Positions 8,540 through 17,401 of a stretch of DNA of 64,000 nucleotides are shown here, piece by piece (within the stretch, counting starts at the first letter, position 1; every line of letters begins with the position of its first letter). The translations under genes were made by a program, and so were the position numbers. This DNA is from CAYMZZ01 sp046297935 (GTDB taxonomy: Bacteria; Bacteroidota; Bacteroidia; Chitinophagales; Chitinophagaceae): positions 434,001 through 498,000 of the forward strand of contig JBKBHA010000002.1 of assembly GCA_046297935.1 (NCBI GenBank). Direction: 5' to 3'. The notes below the pieces were generated by a model, which saw nothing but the letters and a program-made list of their open reading frames with translations, ran no database searches and was not told the DNA's origin.

Positions 8540-8547
8540 CAAAGGTA
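8540..8547 (-). promoter_or_regulatory. TAnnTTTG promoter box for rpmB operon
   Basis: The minus strand reads TACCTTTG, a full match to the Bacteroidota -7 consensus TAnnTTTG, about 40 bases before the L28 start. No convincing -33 TTTG at normal spacing was seen. Confidence 0.5.
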
Positions 8548-8673
8548 GGGAAACTCAGGCAATTAGCCTATGCCAAACTCTATTTTTTCTAAAAAACTTA
8601 TTAACGGGCGTGGATTGCCGATCAGCCTGTTCTGGATGGGCTTATCAATACCCGAAATCTCTGCCACAACCCG

Positions 8674-10023
8674 CTAGCTTTCAATCACCTGATCTCCTAT
8701 CCTGGCTTTTTTCAAAAAGCGGCGAATGAGAAAAGCGGAAGCAAAGCTAAGGCCTGAAATCAGTCCGATCCACATGCCGGCCGCTCCCAGATCGAATGCG
8801 AAGGCCAACAAATATCCAAGTGGCAGGCCTAGTACCCAATACGCAATGGCAATCAACATGGTAGGCGTCTTCACGTCCTTGATCCCTCTCAACAAACCGG
8901 CACCAATAGCCTGAGTGGCGTCCGATATCTGAAAAATGGCGGCAAACAGCAACAGCAATGAGGCCAGGGCCATTACATCAGCATTCTTGTTGAAAATGCC
9001 AGGTAATTGAAAACGGAAAACGGTGAAAATAATGGCGCAAAAAAGTCCATACAGGAGTGCGGTCAACAGAGTGCTCTTTCCAATACGCGAAATGGCAGGC
9101 CAGTCGCCCCTGCCAAAGCCATTGCTGACTCTGATGCTACCTGCTTGTGCCAGTCCCATACTCACCATAAAGGTGAAGGCGGCACAACTAAGAGCAATCT
9201 GATGCGCAGCCTGTGCCACGGCACTGATGGTACCGATCAGGATTCCTGATACAGCAAAGGCGCCGGCTTCCATACCAATCTGCAGACTGCTGGGAACTCC
9301 GATATTCAATAGTTCCTTCAGCGTTCGGCGGCGAAATACCCATTGCTGTTTTCGAACCTGTATATAAGGCCTGAACGTGCGATGTCGCCATACAATCAGC
9401 GCCAGACAAAGAAACATCACCGTTCGGGTAATAAGCGTAGACCAGCCTGCCCCCAGCAGCTCGAGCCGCGGAAAACCCCAGTTTCCGTAAATCAAAAGGT
9501 AGTTGAGAAAAATATTCAGCGGCATAGCGGCAACCGAGAGCAACATGGCTGTACGGGTAAATTCCAATCCGTCGGTAAACTGCTTTAATGTCATGAACAG
9601 CAACATAGGGATAATGGAATACCCCATCAGTTCCATGAAAGGCAGTGCATATTCTACCACATCCTGATCCTGCCCCAGATGGCGCAGTATATCGCGCCCA
9701 AATACCAGGCTCAGCGAAATGACAATGGCGGTAAAGCTGCAAAGTAAGAAACCATTGTAGAGGTAATGCGATACCTGGCCGGCATTCTGACGGCCATGTG
9801 CCATGGAAACCATCTGTGATACGGAAATGGTCATCCCGATACCCAATACAAAGGGAATATTCATGGCGTTGATGACCAGTGCAGCTGCAGCAAGCTGCTT
9901 GTAACTGATGGCACCCACCATGGCGGTATCAATAATGTGCAGGGCCATCTGCGCCAGCTCGCCAATCACAATCGGCAGGGCAAGGCGTATCGTACGGCCG
10001 GCTTCTGTTTTTAGCGTCTCCAT
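8674..10023 (-). CDS. MATE family multidrug exporter
   Basis: The 449-residue polytopic membrane protein has the twelve-helix, two-lobe layout of MATE (NorM/DinF-like) antiporters, which expel drugs or cations using Na+ or H+. The first lobe begins IRLALPIVIGELAQMALHIIDTAMVG, and the second lobe repeats the pattern at about 240 (ELLNIGVPSSLQIGMEAGAFAVSG). Length is normal. The gene is monocistronic in appearance. A TAnnTTTG box lies only about ten bases before its start. The substrate cannot be told from sequence. Confidence 0.92.
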   Translation of the reverse strand: METLKTEAGRTIRLALPIVIGELAQMALHIIDTAMVGAISYKQLAAAALVINAMNIPFVLGIGMTISVSQMVSMAHGRQNAGQVSHYLYNGFLLCSFTAIVISLSLVFGRDILRHLGQDQDVVEYALPFMELMGYSIIPMLLFMTLKQFTDGLEFTRTAMLLSVAAMPLNIFLNYLLIYGNWGFPRLELLGAGWSTLITRTVMFLCLALIVWRHRTFRPYIQVRKQQWVFRRRTLKELLNIGVPSSLQIGMEAGAFAVSGILIGTISAVAQAAHQIALSCAAFTFMVSMGLAQAGSIRVSNGFGRGDWPAISRIGKSTLLTALLYGLFCAIIFTVFRFQLPGIFNKNADVMALASLLLLFAAIFQISDATQAIGAGLLRGIKDVKTPTMLIAIAYWVLGLPLGYLLAFAFDLGAAGMWIGLISGLSFASAFLIRRFLKKARIGDQVIES

Positions 10024-10033
10024 GAAAAGCGGG

Positions 10034-10041
10034 CAAATTTA
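10034..10041 (-). promoter_or_regulatory. TAnnTTTG promoter box for the MATE gene
   Basis: The minus strand reads TAAATTTG ten bases upstream of the MATE start codon. If it is the -7 element, the transcript would have only a few bases of leader. Confidence 0.5.
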
Positions 10042-10250
10042 GGATTAATCAGGTCCTTTTTAACCGGGATTATACCCCCATTTGCGGGGATTTTTTGCAA
10101 CGTATACCGATTTCGCGACTTCGGAACGGCTCCACCTAAAAAAACATCAGTTCAACCAGTTTTTAGATTTTTTTGTGATAGAAAATGGCTTGCTTCGCAG
10201 TGTATCCGGTAGCCGATTCATTCAGATCCATCATCGAAAAAACAAAAGGC

Positions 10251-11519
10251 ATGAAAAGAATTATACCCGTTTTGGTAATGTTGATTACTTCGAATCTGTC
10301 GCTAACAGCCCGCCAGACAAACGATACCTTATATCAATTATATAAAGCCAAACAATATCCATCGCTCAAAAAAGCGAATACCGACAGCACTCATCCGCTC
10401 TATTATTTTTATAAAGCCGCCTATGCCAATGCCTGCAACCGAACGGAGGAATCAGCCGAATGGCTCAGGAAATATTTGGGCAAAAAGAAAAAACCAGAGG
10501 CCTCGATTGCTTTCGAATATTACACACTGGAACATGATAACCATGTCAGAAATTTTGATTTCAAAAAAGCGGCGGTTACCGGACCGGTCATTCTGAAGAA
10601 ATTCAGAAAAAAAATGGACCCTGACGAAATCAGGGGTAATGAGAACGCGGCACTGATCTGGAAAGCATTAAGAAATGAGCCCAGACAGCGAGTGATGCAA
10701 CCATCAATCGACACGCTCCCTTTCACCCGAGATGTGGCTGGATTAATCAACCTGGAAGTTCGTTCGGGTGGATCCGCCTTAAAATTCGTGTTCGACACGG
10801 GTGCGGGCCTTTCCTGCGTCACCGAATCGGTAGCCGCGCAAATGGGCTTTCGGATTTTGCCAGACTCCGGAATGAAGGTAGCCGGATTCAACAATATTTA
10901 TAATCCGGTGCGAATTGCCATTGCCGACAGCATCCAACTGGGCGACCTGATAGTTTATAATGAGCCCTTTCTTGTTTTTAAAGATGAGGCATTCAGCTTT
11001 GCGAACGGGCTCTATCGCATACAGGGAATTATAGGATTTCCGATTGCAAAAGAACTGGGACGTATTACAATTGAGCCTAAACAACTGGTGCTGCATAAGC
11101 ACGAGGCAGACGATCCCACGCTGGAACAAAACTTTTTTGTAGAAACGCTTCGGCCCCTGGTCATATTGAACTACAAAGGCCGGCCGATGCCCTTCAATTT
11201 TGATACTGGCGCCAACAGTTCCGATTTTTTCAAACCATTTTACGAAGCCGATAGTACGGCCCTGTTGGCGGTGGCCAAATTGGTGGAAAGACAGGCAGGA
11301 AGTGCGGGAGGTGTGAGCACCCACAAGGTGCTGGAAGTGCCTGCACTGGAGTTTGAATTGAACGGCCAGACGATTACTATCCCCAACGCCGGCATTGACC
11401 CGGAGCGGTTACATGTATCCGACGAAAAACTGTTTGGTAATATCGGACAGGATTTGTTGAAGCAGTACAAAAAAGTGACGATCGATTTTGGCAACAGTCA
11501 TCTTGGACTCAGCAACTAA
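10251..11519 (+). CDS. Secreted retropepsin-like aspartyl protease with two active-site motifs
   Basis: The start is set at the ATG followed by a signal-peptide-like stretch (KRIIPVLVMLITSNLSLTA), giving 422 residues; the frame is open further upstream without resemblance. An N-terminal helical part is followed by two retropepsin-like units. The first has FVFDTGAG with Asp182, the second FNFDTGAN with Asp318. Between them the IQGIIGFPIAKEL stretch resembles the DxxxLG-like second motif of this family, and GNIGQDLLKQYKKVTIDFG near the C-terminus is the equivalent in the second unit. In bacterial homologues both units are in one chain. The substrate is unknown, probably periplasmic or surface. 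Confidence 0.8.
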   Translation: MKRIIPVLVMLITSNLSLTARQTNDTLYQLYKAKQYPSLKKANTDSTHPLYYFYKAAYANACNRTEESAEWLRKYLGKKKKPEASIAFEYYTLEHDNHVRNFDFKKAAVTGPVILKKFRKKMDPDEIRGNENAALIWKALRNEPRQRVMQPSIDTLPFTRDVAGLINLEVRSGGSALKFVFDTGAGLSCVTESVAAQMGFRILPDSGMKVAGFNNIYNPVRIAIADSIQLGDLIVYNEPFLVFKDEAFSFANGLYRIQGIIGFPIAKELGRITIEPKQLVLHKHEADDPTLEQNFFVETLRPLVILNYKGRPMPFNFDTGANSSDFFKPFYEADSTALLAVAKLVERQAGSAGGVSTHKVLEVPALEFELNGQTITIPNAGIDPERLHVSDEKLFGNIGQDLLKQYKKVTIDFGNSHLGLSN

Positions 11520-11590
11520 GTCGTCGCAAAAGCCGTAAGGACCTGAACACACAAACGGCGGCAACACAGGCAATAAGAAAACATTCTCTG

Positions 11591-14014
11591 TTAGTCGATC
11601 CGTTCCATTACCTCGCCGGCCGCACCGGTGTTTCTTCTTGCGGTCTGTTTCATCGCTTTTCCAAATCTCCAGGTAAAGCCGAGCGTTACTACCCTGGTAT
11701 CGCGCTTCAAACTAAAGTATTCTTCTACGTATTGAAAATCGGTTAGCCCGGCCATTCGTTGGGTATAGAAGATATCGCGGAACGTGAGGCGTAAGCTGCC
11801 TTTGTTTTTCAGAATTTGTTTTGAAACGCCAATGGCCAGTTGACCGGTGGGTTCCAGCACTTCCTGAATATCGTTCTGATTTCGCGTAATGAAAAAACCA
11901 CTCAACTCCGCACCCCAGCCTTTCTTCCATCTGAACTGATTGTTGATGCTGAACTGGGCCTGGTAAATTTCTGCTTTATACAATTTCCACAACATAGCTT
12001 CAATTCGCTTATGGTTGCCGGTGGCCTGCAAAGAAGCCGTCCACCAACTGGCAGGTTGCAGTTGTGCTGTAAAACTCAAACCCCAGGTGCGCAGTCTTCC
12101 CACATTACCCTCGGTGTAAACGATCAGGCTGGTTGAAGTGTCTTCATAAAAAACCTGCGACATATAATCATCTACAAGGTTGTAAGACAATGTCGTAGAG
12201 AACATATCCCGGAACTGATGCGACAATTCAAAGTTCCAGGTAAACTGTGGCTGAAAATATGGATTGCCCTGTTGAAAAGTGTATTTGTTCAATATGAACG
12301 TAAAAGGATTGAGCTTTTGAAACGCGGGCCGATCTATCCTCCTGCCACTGCGAATAGTGAAACTGTTACTGGAGTCGGCCTGCCAGGTGATGAATACCGA
12401 AGGAAAAAGGTTGCCGTAGTTTCTGTTGAACGAAGAGTCTTTTACCACGGCGTTGCCCAGTTGGCGGGCCTGATAGCCGGTATGTTCGTAACGCAAACCT
12501 CCCTGCAGCTGCCAGCGTTTTCCGGCCCAGTTGGCATTGCCGTACACCGCATGTATATTTTCCGTGTAAAGGAAATGATTACTCTTGCCGAGATCAGGCA
12601 CCCAGTCGCTGCCCTGGGTTTGATCATATTCTGCCAGGTTATCGGTAGCCACATGCGATGTCTTCCATCCGGTTTCGAGCGACCAGTTTCTCCAACGGCG
12701 ACTATAATCTACTTTGCCGGTCCACACGTCGAGGGATGATGGTATATAGCCACGGGAGGCATCGTCGGGATTGCCGCCAAGCTGACCAAGGCGATTTTCA
12801 AACAGCTGTTGGTTAGTAATATCATACTGCAGGTAATCGATATCAGCCGATATTTCTGCATTGGCGTTGAACTGGTGCCGAAGATTAAAGGTTGCACCAG
12901 CTCTTTCCATTTCTGTCCGATTGACACTGTTTGTAAAAATGGTTGAATCAAGTCCGCCACCTGGATTGAGCCACATGGCCTGTGCTTCACTGGTGCTCCT
13001 TCGCTTGAGCAAAATACCGTTTAATGCAAGACCCAGCGTCGTTTTCGAATTCAGATAAAAGTCGAATCCTGTATTCAGGTTGTGACTGTTGGCAGATATT
13101 TCAGTGTAATAAGGCTGGTTCAACAATGAAACCGGCACCCGGTCCCGATCAAAATAAGTACGCAGCGCGTACATGTCCATCATAAACTCACTGATATTGG
13201 TGCTGTAGGTCAAAAAGAAATTAAATCTTCCTTCCCGCAGGTTCAACGTCAACGCATGATTGTTTTTGGGGAGCTTTCCGTAGCCGGTAGCGAGGCTCAG
13301 GTTTCCGTTAAATCCGCGTTGCTTGTTACGTTTGGTTATGATGTTGATAATTCCACCGTTGCCACTGGCATCATATCGAGCCGACGGATTATCCATCAAC
13401 TCCACTTTTTCTACCTGACTCGAGCTCATACCCGACAGAAAATTCTGAAGGTCCATGCCTGCAAGTTGCGTAGGCTTACCATCGATCAGTATCAGTACGC
13501 CGGGCTTCCCTTTCAGACTGATGTTACCATCTTTATCGCTGGTTACTCCGGGTGCTTTTTCCAGCATTTCAAGTACGGTGGTGCCCGCGTTACTGATGCT
13601 GGCGTCTACATTTACCACTGTGCGGTCGGGTAAAAACTGCACCATGGGCTTACGAGCGGTTACACTCACTCCACCCAGCGTTTGGCTGGCTGGCTGCATA
13701 CGCACCTCGAGGTTGGCCTGTTCTGCCTCGTGAATCTTAAATTCTGCAGATACATAGTCGATTTGATCAATCCTTGTCACCCTCACGATATATACACCGG
13801 GCTGGAGGCCTAAAAACAGCGCCCGGCCGATGCTATCCGTAATCTGGGTGCGTTCCACCTGTCCATCGACTTTTAGCAACTGGACGGTACTTTGCGGTAA
13901 AACTGACGCCGAATCATTGGCCAATACCTTTACCTGAAGTTGAGTGCCCCCCATTTGCGCCTGCAGAACGGCTGAAAGTGAAAGCAGTAAGGTAATAATG
14001 CAGCTTCTTTTCAT
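11591..14014 (-). CDS. TonB-dependent receptor-like outer-membrane beta-barrel protein
   Basis: The 807-residue protein has a signal peptide (to about residue 20), a carboxypeptidase-regulatory-like Ig fold (about 25-110), a plug domain (about 115-230) and a long beta-barrel of the OMP_b-brl_3 type. The plug contains VLEMLEKAPGVTSDKDGNIS, ILIDGKPTQ and GGIINIITKR. It probably takes up or senses an unknown ligand at the outer membrane. There is no SusD partner, no sigma or anti-sigma gene beside it, and it is divergent from lpdA. A related protein of the same layout lies near 26-28 kb. Confidence 0.88.
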   Translation of the reverse strand: MKRSCIITLLLSLSAVLQAQMGGTQLQVKVLANDSASVLPQSTVQLLKVDGQVERTQITDSIGRALFLGLQPGVYIVRVTRIDQIDYVSAEFKIHEAEQANLEVRMQPASQTLGGVSVTARKPMVQFLPDRTVVNVDASISNAGTTVLEMLEKAPGVTSDKDGNISLKGKPGVLILIDGKPTQLAGMDLQNFLSGMSSSQVEKVELMDNPSARYDASGNGGIINIITKRNKQRGFNGNLSLATGYGKLPKNNHALTLNLREGRFNFFLTYSTNISEFMMDMYALRTYFDRDRVPVSLLNQPYYTEISANSHNLNTGFDFYLNSKTTLGLALNGILLKRRSTSEAQAMWLNPGGGLDSTIFTNSVNRTEMERAGATFNLRHQFNANAEISADIDYLQYDITNQQLFENRLGQLGGNPDDASRGYIPSSLDVWTGKVDYSRRWRNWSLETGWKTSHVATDNLAEYDQTQGSDWVPDLGKSNHFLYTENIHAVYGNANWAGKRWQLQGGLRYEHTGYQARQLGNAVVKDSSFNRNYGNLFPSVFITWQADSSNSFTIRSGRRIDRPAFQKLNPFTFILNKYTFQQGNPYFQPQFTWNFELSHQFRDMFSTTLSYNLVDDYMSQVFYEDTSTSLIVYTEGNVGRLRTWGLSFTAQLQPASWWTASLQATGNHKRIEAMLWKLYKAEIYQAQFSINNQFRWKKGWGAELSGFFITRNQNDIQEVLEPTGQLAIGVSKQILKNKGSLRLTFRDIFYTQRMAGLTDFQYVEEYFSLKRDTRVVTLGFTWRFGKAMKQTARRNTGAAGEVMERID

Positions 14015-14311
14015 GTGAATAGTTCTTGCAATTTAGAATTCCCTTCCCAACAACTGAAACCTATTCTTTGAATGGCAGGATTAACTGCTCCCATACCGTC
14101 TATAAGCCCAAACTGGCCGCGCACCCCGATAATGAACGGGCACAGGAAAATTCGGACAGTGAAGCCGAACTGACAAGCGGCGGCATCGCTCGGGCAACGC
14201 ACGCAGCATTGATTGACAGAATTTTAGCCGGCCGGTGCCCCCGGGCCCCTTTTTCGCTTTTCTTTCAATAACTTCGCTGCTCAATTGTATCACCAAATAA
14301 TATTCTAAAGC

Positions 14312-15715
14312 ATGGCATACGATGTAGTTGTGCTGGGAAGCGGTCCGGGCGGATATGTTGCCGCCATTCGTGCTTCGCAGTTGGGACTCAAAACAGCAGT
14401 AATTGAAAAAGAAAGCCTGGGCGGTATTTGTCTGAACTGGGGTTGTATTCCCACAAAGGCATTGTTGAAATCGGCACAGGTTGCAAATGATATCAAGCAT
14501 GCCGAATCCTACGGCATTGAGGCCACTGGCACACCCAGGTTTGATGCCATCATCAAGCGCAGCCGGGGCGTAGCCGACAAAATGAGCAAAGGTGTACAGT
14601 TTCTGATGAAGAAGAACAAGATCGATGTGATCATGGGTTTTGGAAAATTGCAGGCTGCCGGTAAAATTGAGGTAACTGATAAAGACGGCAAAAAGCAGAT
14701 AGTGGAAGGTCGTCATATCATTATTGCCACTGGTGGCCGCAGCCGCGAACTTCCGGCTCTAAAACAGGATGGAAAAAAGATCATCGGTTATCGCGAAGGT
14801 ATGTCGCTGCCCGAGCAGCCCAAGAGCATGATCGTAGTTGGAAGCGGAGCGATTGGAGTGGAGTTCGGCTATTTCTACAATAGCGTGGGAACGAAAGTGA
14901 CGATCGTTGAATTCATGCCTCGCGTTGTTCCCGTTGAAGACGAAGAAATATCTAAAGAACTGGAGAAAAACTTCAAGAAGCAGGGTATCGAAATATTGAC
15001 CAGCAGCGAAGTGACCAGCGTTGACACCAGCGGTGCCGGTGTGAAAGCAAAAGTGAAGACGGCCAATGGTGAAGTTACCCTGGAAGCCGATATTTTGTTG
15101 AGCGCTGTGGGTGTTGCAGCCAATATTGAAGGTATTGGTCTGGAAACACTCGGCGTGAAGACCGACAAGGGACGGATTACGGTAGACAAATACTATAAAA
15201 CCAGTGTGCCGGGTGTGTATGCCATTGGTGATTGTGTTCCCGGTCAGGCACTCGCGCACGTGGCCAGCAAGGAAGGTATCATTTGCGTAGAGGCTATTGC
15301 ACATGCTGAAAAGAAATACCATCATCAGCCCGAGCCGCTGGATTATGGCAATGTACCAGGCTGTACTTACTGCTATCCCGAAATAGCGTCTGTTGGTTTT
15401 ACCGAGAAGCAGGCAAAAGATGCAGGCTACGACATCAAAGTCGGTAAGTTCCCGCTTAGCGCCAGTGGAAAGGCCTCAGCCGCCGGACACGCAGAAGGGT
15501 TTGTGAAAGTGATTTTTGATGCCAAATATGGGGAGTGGCTCGGTACGCATGCAATTGGTTACAATGTGACCGAAATAATTGCCCAGACCGTAACCGCTCG
15601 CAAACTGGAGACTACTCACCACGAGGTCCTCAACAGCATCCACCCCCACCCCACTATCAGTGAGAGTGTGAAAGATGCCATTGAAGTAGCCTTCGGCGAA
15701 GCGATCCATTTGTAA
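14312..15715 (+). CDS. lpdA: Dihydrolipoyl dehydrogenase (E3)
   Basis: The 467-residue flavoprotein reoxidises dihydrolipoamide of the 2-oxo-acid dehydrogenase complexes or the glycine cleavage system, passing electrons to NAD+. Seen are the FAD-binding GSGPGGYVAA (10-18), the redox disulfide GGICLNWGCIP (C40 and C45), the NAD-binding VGSGAIGVEFG near 175, the second FAD motif YAIGDC near 310, and the C-terminal HPHPTISE with the catalytic His-Glu pair. Length is normal. It stands alone, not beside E1 or E2 genes. A variant box TAACTTCG lies about 40 bases upstream, and a strong terminator follows. Confidence 0.97.
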   Translation: MAYDVVVLGSGPGGYVAAIRASQLGLKTAVIEKESLGGICLNWGCIPTKALLKSAQVANDIKHAESYGIEATGTPRFDAIIKRSRGVADKMSKGVQFLMKKNKIDVIMGFGKLQAAGKIEVTDKDGKKQIVEGRHIIIATGGRSRELPALKQDGKKIIGYREGMSLPEQPKSMIVVGSGAIGVEFGYFYNSVGTKVTIVEFMPRVVPVEDEEISKELEKNFKKQGIEILTSSEVTSVDTSGAGVKAKVKTANGEVTLEADILLSAVGVAANIEGIGLETLGVKTDKGRITVDKYYKTSVPGVYAIGDCVPGQALAHVASKEGIICVEAIAHAEKKYHHQPEPLDYGNVPGCTYCYPEIASVGFTEKQAKDAGYDIKVGKFPLSASGKASAAGHAEGFVKVIFDAKYGEWLGTHAIGYNVTEIIAQTVTARKLETTHHEVLNSIHPHPTISESVKDAIEVAFGEAIHL

Positions 15716-15745
15716 TATCAAAATACACGAGAATATCTCAATCAA

Positions 15746-15785
15746 AAAAAGAGTGAATCCCTTCGTGGATTCACTCTTTTTCTTT
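15746..15785 (+). terminator. Terminator after lpdA
   Basis: A 15-bp perfect inverted repeat (AAAAAGAGTGAATCC with its complement) and a CTTCGT loop lie 30 bases after the lpdA stop codon. The right arm ends in a T-rich run. It could work in both directions. Confidence 0.9.
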
Positions 15786-15789
15786 ATGA

Positions 15790-16362
15790 TGTCTCAACCA
15801 ACAATCCAACAACTAAACAACTCAACAATCCTGCCTGCCGGCAGGCAGGTCACCAATTCAACAGCTTACTCTAAGCGCAGCAGTTCTGTTCCCGCAGATT
15901 TACACAGATTTTTTCACAGATTTACACAGATAAAATACATCCTAACAACTCAACAACTAAACAACTAAACAACTCAACGACTCAACATTAAAAAACTCTG
16001 TTCCCTCTGCGGTTAAACAGGGTGTCAATACTCTAAGGGAGCAGCCCATCTTTAAAGAATTTGATTTTCTGATCTTACAGATTCGCATAAAGCCTGCGAG
16101 GCTCGGCACCCATTAAACGCAGAGTTCGCTGAGATTTTACGCAGAGGAAGGTGAGGGATTTTGCCGTGCTCGAATATCACATTACTCTCAATCGATCTCC
16201 GTGCCCTCTGCGAAAAAACTCTGTTCCCTCTGCGGTTAAACAGGGTATAAGTGCTCTAAGGTCGTAGCCAACCTTTAAAGGATTGCTTTTCTGTTCCCAC
16301 AGATTTACGCAGAAAAAATAGATCGCAACAATTCAACAATTCAACAACTCAACAATTCAACA
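15790..16362. repeat. Repeat-filled intergenic region between lpdA and pcm
   Basis: About 570 bases without a gene. It holds CAACAACTAAACAACT tracts at both ends, a perfect 20-bp palindrome CCTGCCTGCCGGCAGGCAGG (about 15831-15850), a copy of a dispersed CAGATTTACACAGAT element (about 15875-15950), and a pair of direct repeats starting CTCTGTTCCCTCTGCGGTT (from about 15990 and 16213). The right-hand ACAATTCAACA tract runs into the pcm stop codon. The direct-repeat words are of a type widely dispersed in bacterial genomes. No protein or RNA gene is seen. Confidence 0.8.
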
Positions 16363-17019
16363 TCACTTGCTTTTCCCCTCCAACATTGGTACAAATACAA
16401 AATTGTCGAAAACCTCTTCTTTCAGGCTGCCGTTCTCCAGTTTGGTAATGCGCATCATTCGTTGAAGTTTATCGTCACCCAGTGGTATCACCATTTTACC
16501 GCCGGGTCGTAACTGTTCAATCAGTTTCGGGGGTACAAATGGCGCGGCGGCGGTAATCAGCACACGATCAAAAGGCGCAAATGTGGGCAGACCTTCGTAG
16601 CCGTCGCCATAAAAAGTTTTGATGGAGGGAAACGATTTCAGGTACTCAAAGCTTTTGTTGGAGTCGAACAATTTCTTCTGTCGCTCGATGCTATATACCT
16701 GTGCTCCCATTTTAGCCAGTACCACGGCCTGGTAGGCGCTGCCGGTTCCAATCTCCAGCACTTTCATGAAAGGCTGAATTTCCAGCAACTGGCTCTGGTA
16801 AGCCACTGTGTAAGGCTGAGAAATGGTCTGGTCTTCGCCTATCGGGAATGCCCGGTCTTCATAAGCCCTTTCGCCAAAAGCAGAGTCCAAAAAAAAGTGA
16901 CGTGGCACATCATTCAGCGCCGAAAGCACTCTTTCGTCGGTGATCCCTTTTGCGCGTATATCGGAAACCAGTTTTTCTCTGAGGCCTTTGAAGCGGTATG
17001 TGTCTTGGGTGGGTCGCAT
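16363..17019 (-). CDS. pcm: Protein-L-isoaspartate O-methyltransferase
   Basis: The 218-residue SAM-dependent enzyme methylates isoaspartyl residues in damaged proteins to start their repair. The start is the ATG giving MRPTQDTYRFKGLREKL; four codons upstream there is only a TTG. The SAM-binding loop VLEIGTGSAYQAVVLAKMG lies at about residue 80, preceded by the PCMT signature ISQPYTVAYQSQLL. The C-terminal RPGGKMVIPLG is also typical. Repeat tracts border both ends of the gene; its stop TGA is followed directly by TGTTGAATTGTTGAG-type repeats. Confidence 0.94.
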   Translation of the reverse strand: MRPTQDTYRFKGLREKLVSDIRAKGITDERVLSALNDVPRHFFLDSAFGERAYEDRAFPIGEDQTISQPYTVAYQSQLLEIQPFMKVLEIGTGSAYQAVVLAKMGAQVYSIERQKKLFDSNKSFEYLKSFPSIKTFYGDGYEGLPTFAPFDRVLITAAAPFVPPKLIEQLRPGGKMVIPLGDDKLQRMMRITKLENGSLKEEVFDNFVFVPMLEGKSK

Positions 17020-17041
17020 AAGCACGTGCAAGGTACAGCAG

Positions 17042-17125
17042 AAAGGTGAAAGGTGAGAGGTGAAAGGTGAGAGGTGAGAGGTGAGAGGTGAGAGGTGAAA
17101 TGTGAAAGGTGAGAGGTGAAAGGTA
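17042..17125. repeat. GAGGTGA heptamer tandem array upstream of pcm
   Basis: About 80 bases made almost only of GAGGTGA and AAGGTGA units on the plus strand. The array at 17328-17401 has the same unit in opposite orientation, so the two could pair as long inverted repeats around 200 bases of single-copy DNA. Confidence 0.85.
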
Positions 17126-17233
17126 GGGGCAACGCATGCATTGCCCGGTGAAACGTGGATTGGGCGAAGAAATTAGACTTTCTGCGGAAACCTCGGGAAC
17201 TTAAATACTAAATATTGTCAACCCACTGTTCGG

Positions 17234-17292
17234 TCGGCAGTTCTGTTACCGCAGATTGCACAGATCTTTGCACAGATTTTCACAGATTCTTT
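17234..17292. repeat. Copy of a dispersed CAGATT element
   Basis: GGCAGTTCTGTTACCGCAG followed by ATTGCACAGAT and CACAGATT words matches the copies at about 15875 and 53676. All lie in noncoding DNA next to simple-sequence tracts. Confidence 0.65.
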
Positions 17293-17327
17293 AACCCAAC
17301 AATTTCAGATACGACTTGGCACCGCTC

Positions 17328-17401
17328 CCTTTCACCTTTCACCTCTCACCTCTCACCTCTCACCTTTCACTTCTCACCTCTCACCTTTCACCTCTCTCAC
17401 C
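17328..17401. repeat. CTCACCT heptamer tandem array overlapping the phosphohexomutase stop codon
   Basis: The plus strand consists of TTTCACC and CTCTCACC units. In the sense of the minus-strand gene on its right it reads GTGAGAGAGGTGAAAGG, and the TGA stop codon of that gene is part of the first unit. Confidence 0.85.

Noticed and set aside
8500..8562. Upstream extension of L28 by 21 residues
   Set aside because: The L28 family starts at MARVCQVTGK; the extension covers the promoter-like box and leader hairpin.
11712..13733. Many frames opposite the receptor gene at 11591-14014
   Set aside because: They lie fully inside a well-supported gene on the other strand and lack family resemblance.
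15753..15968. Plus-strand open frame in the lpdA-pcm gap
   Set aside because: It consists of repeat translation (QQLNNSTI and similar) and starts in the lpdA terminator.
16910..17141. Two minus-strand frames rich in SPLTFHLSPLTSHLSP
   Set aside because: They are translations of the GAGGTGA tandem array overlapping the start of pcm.
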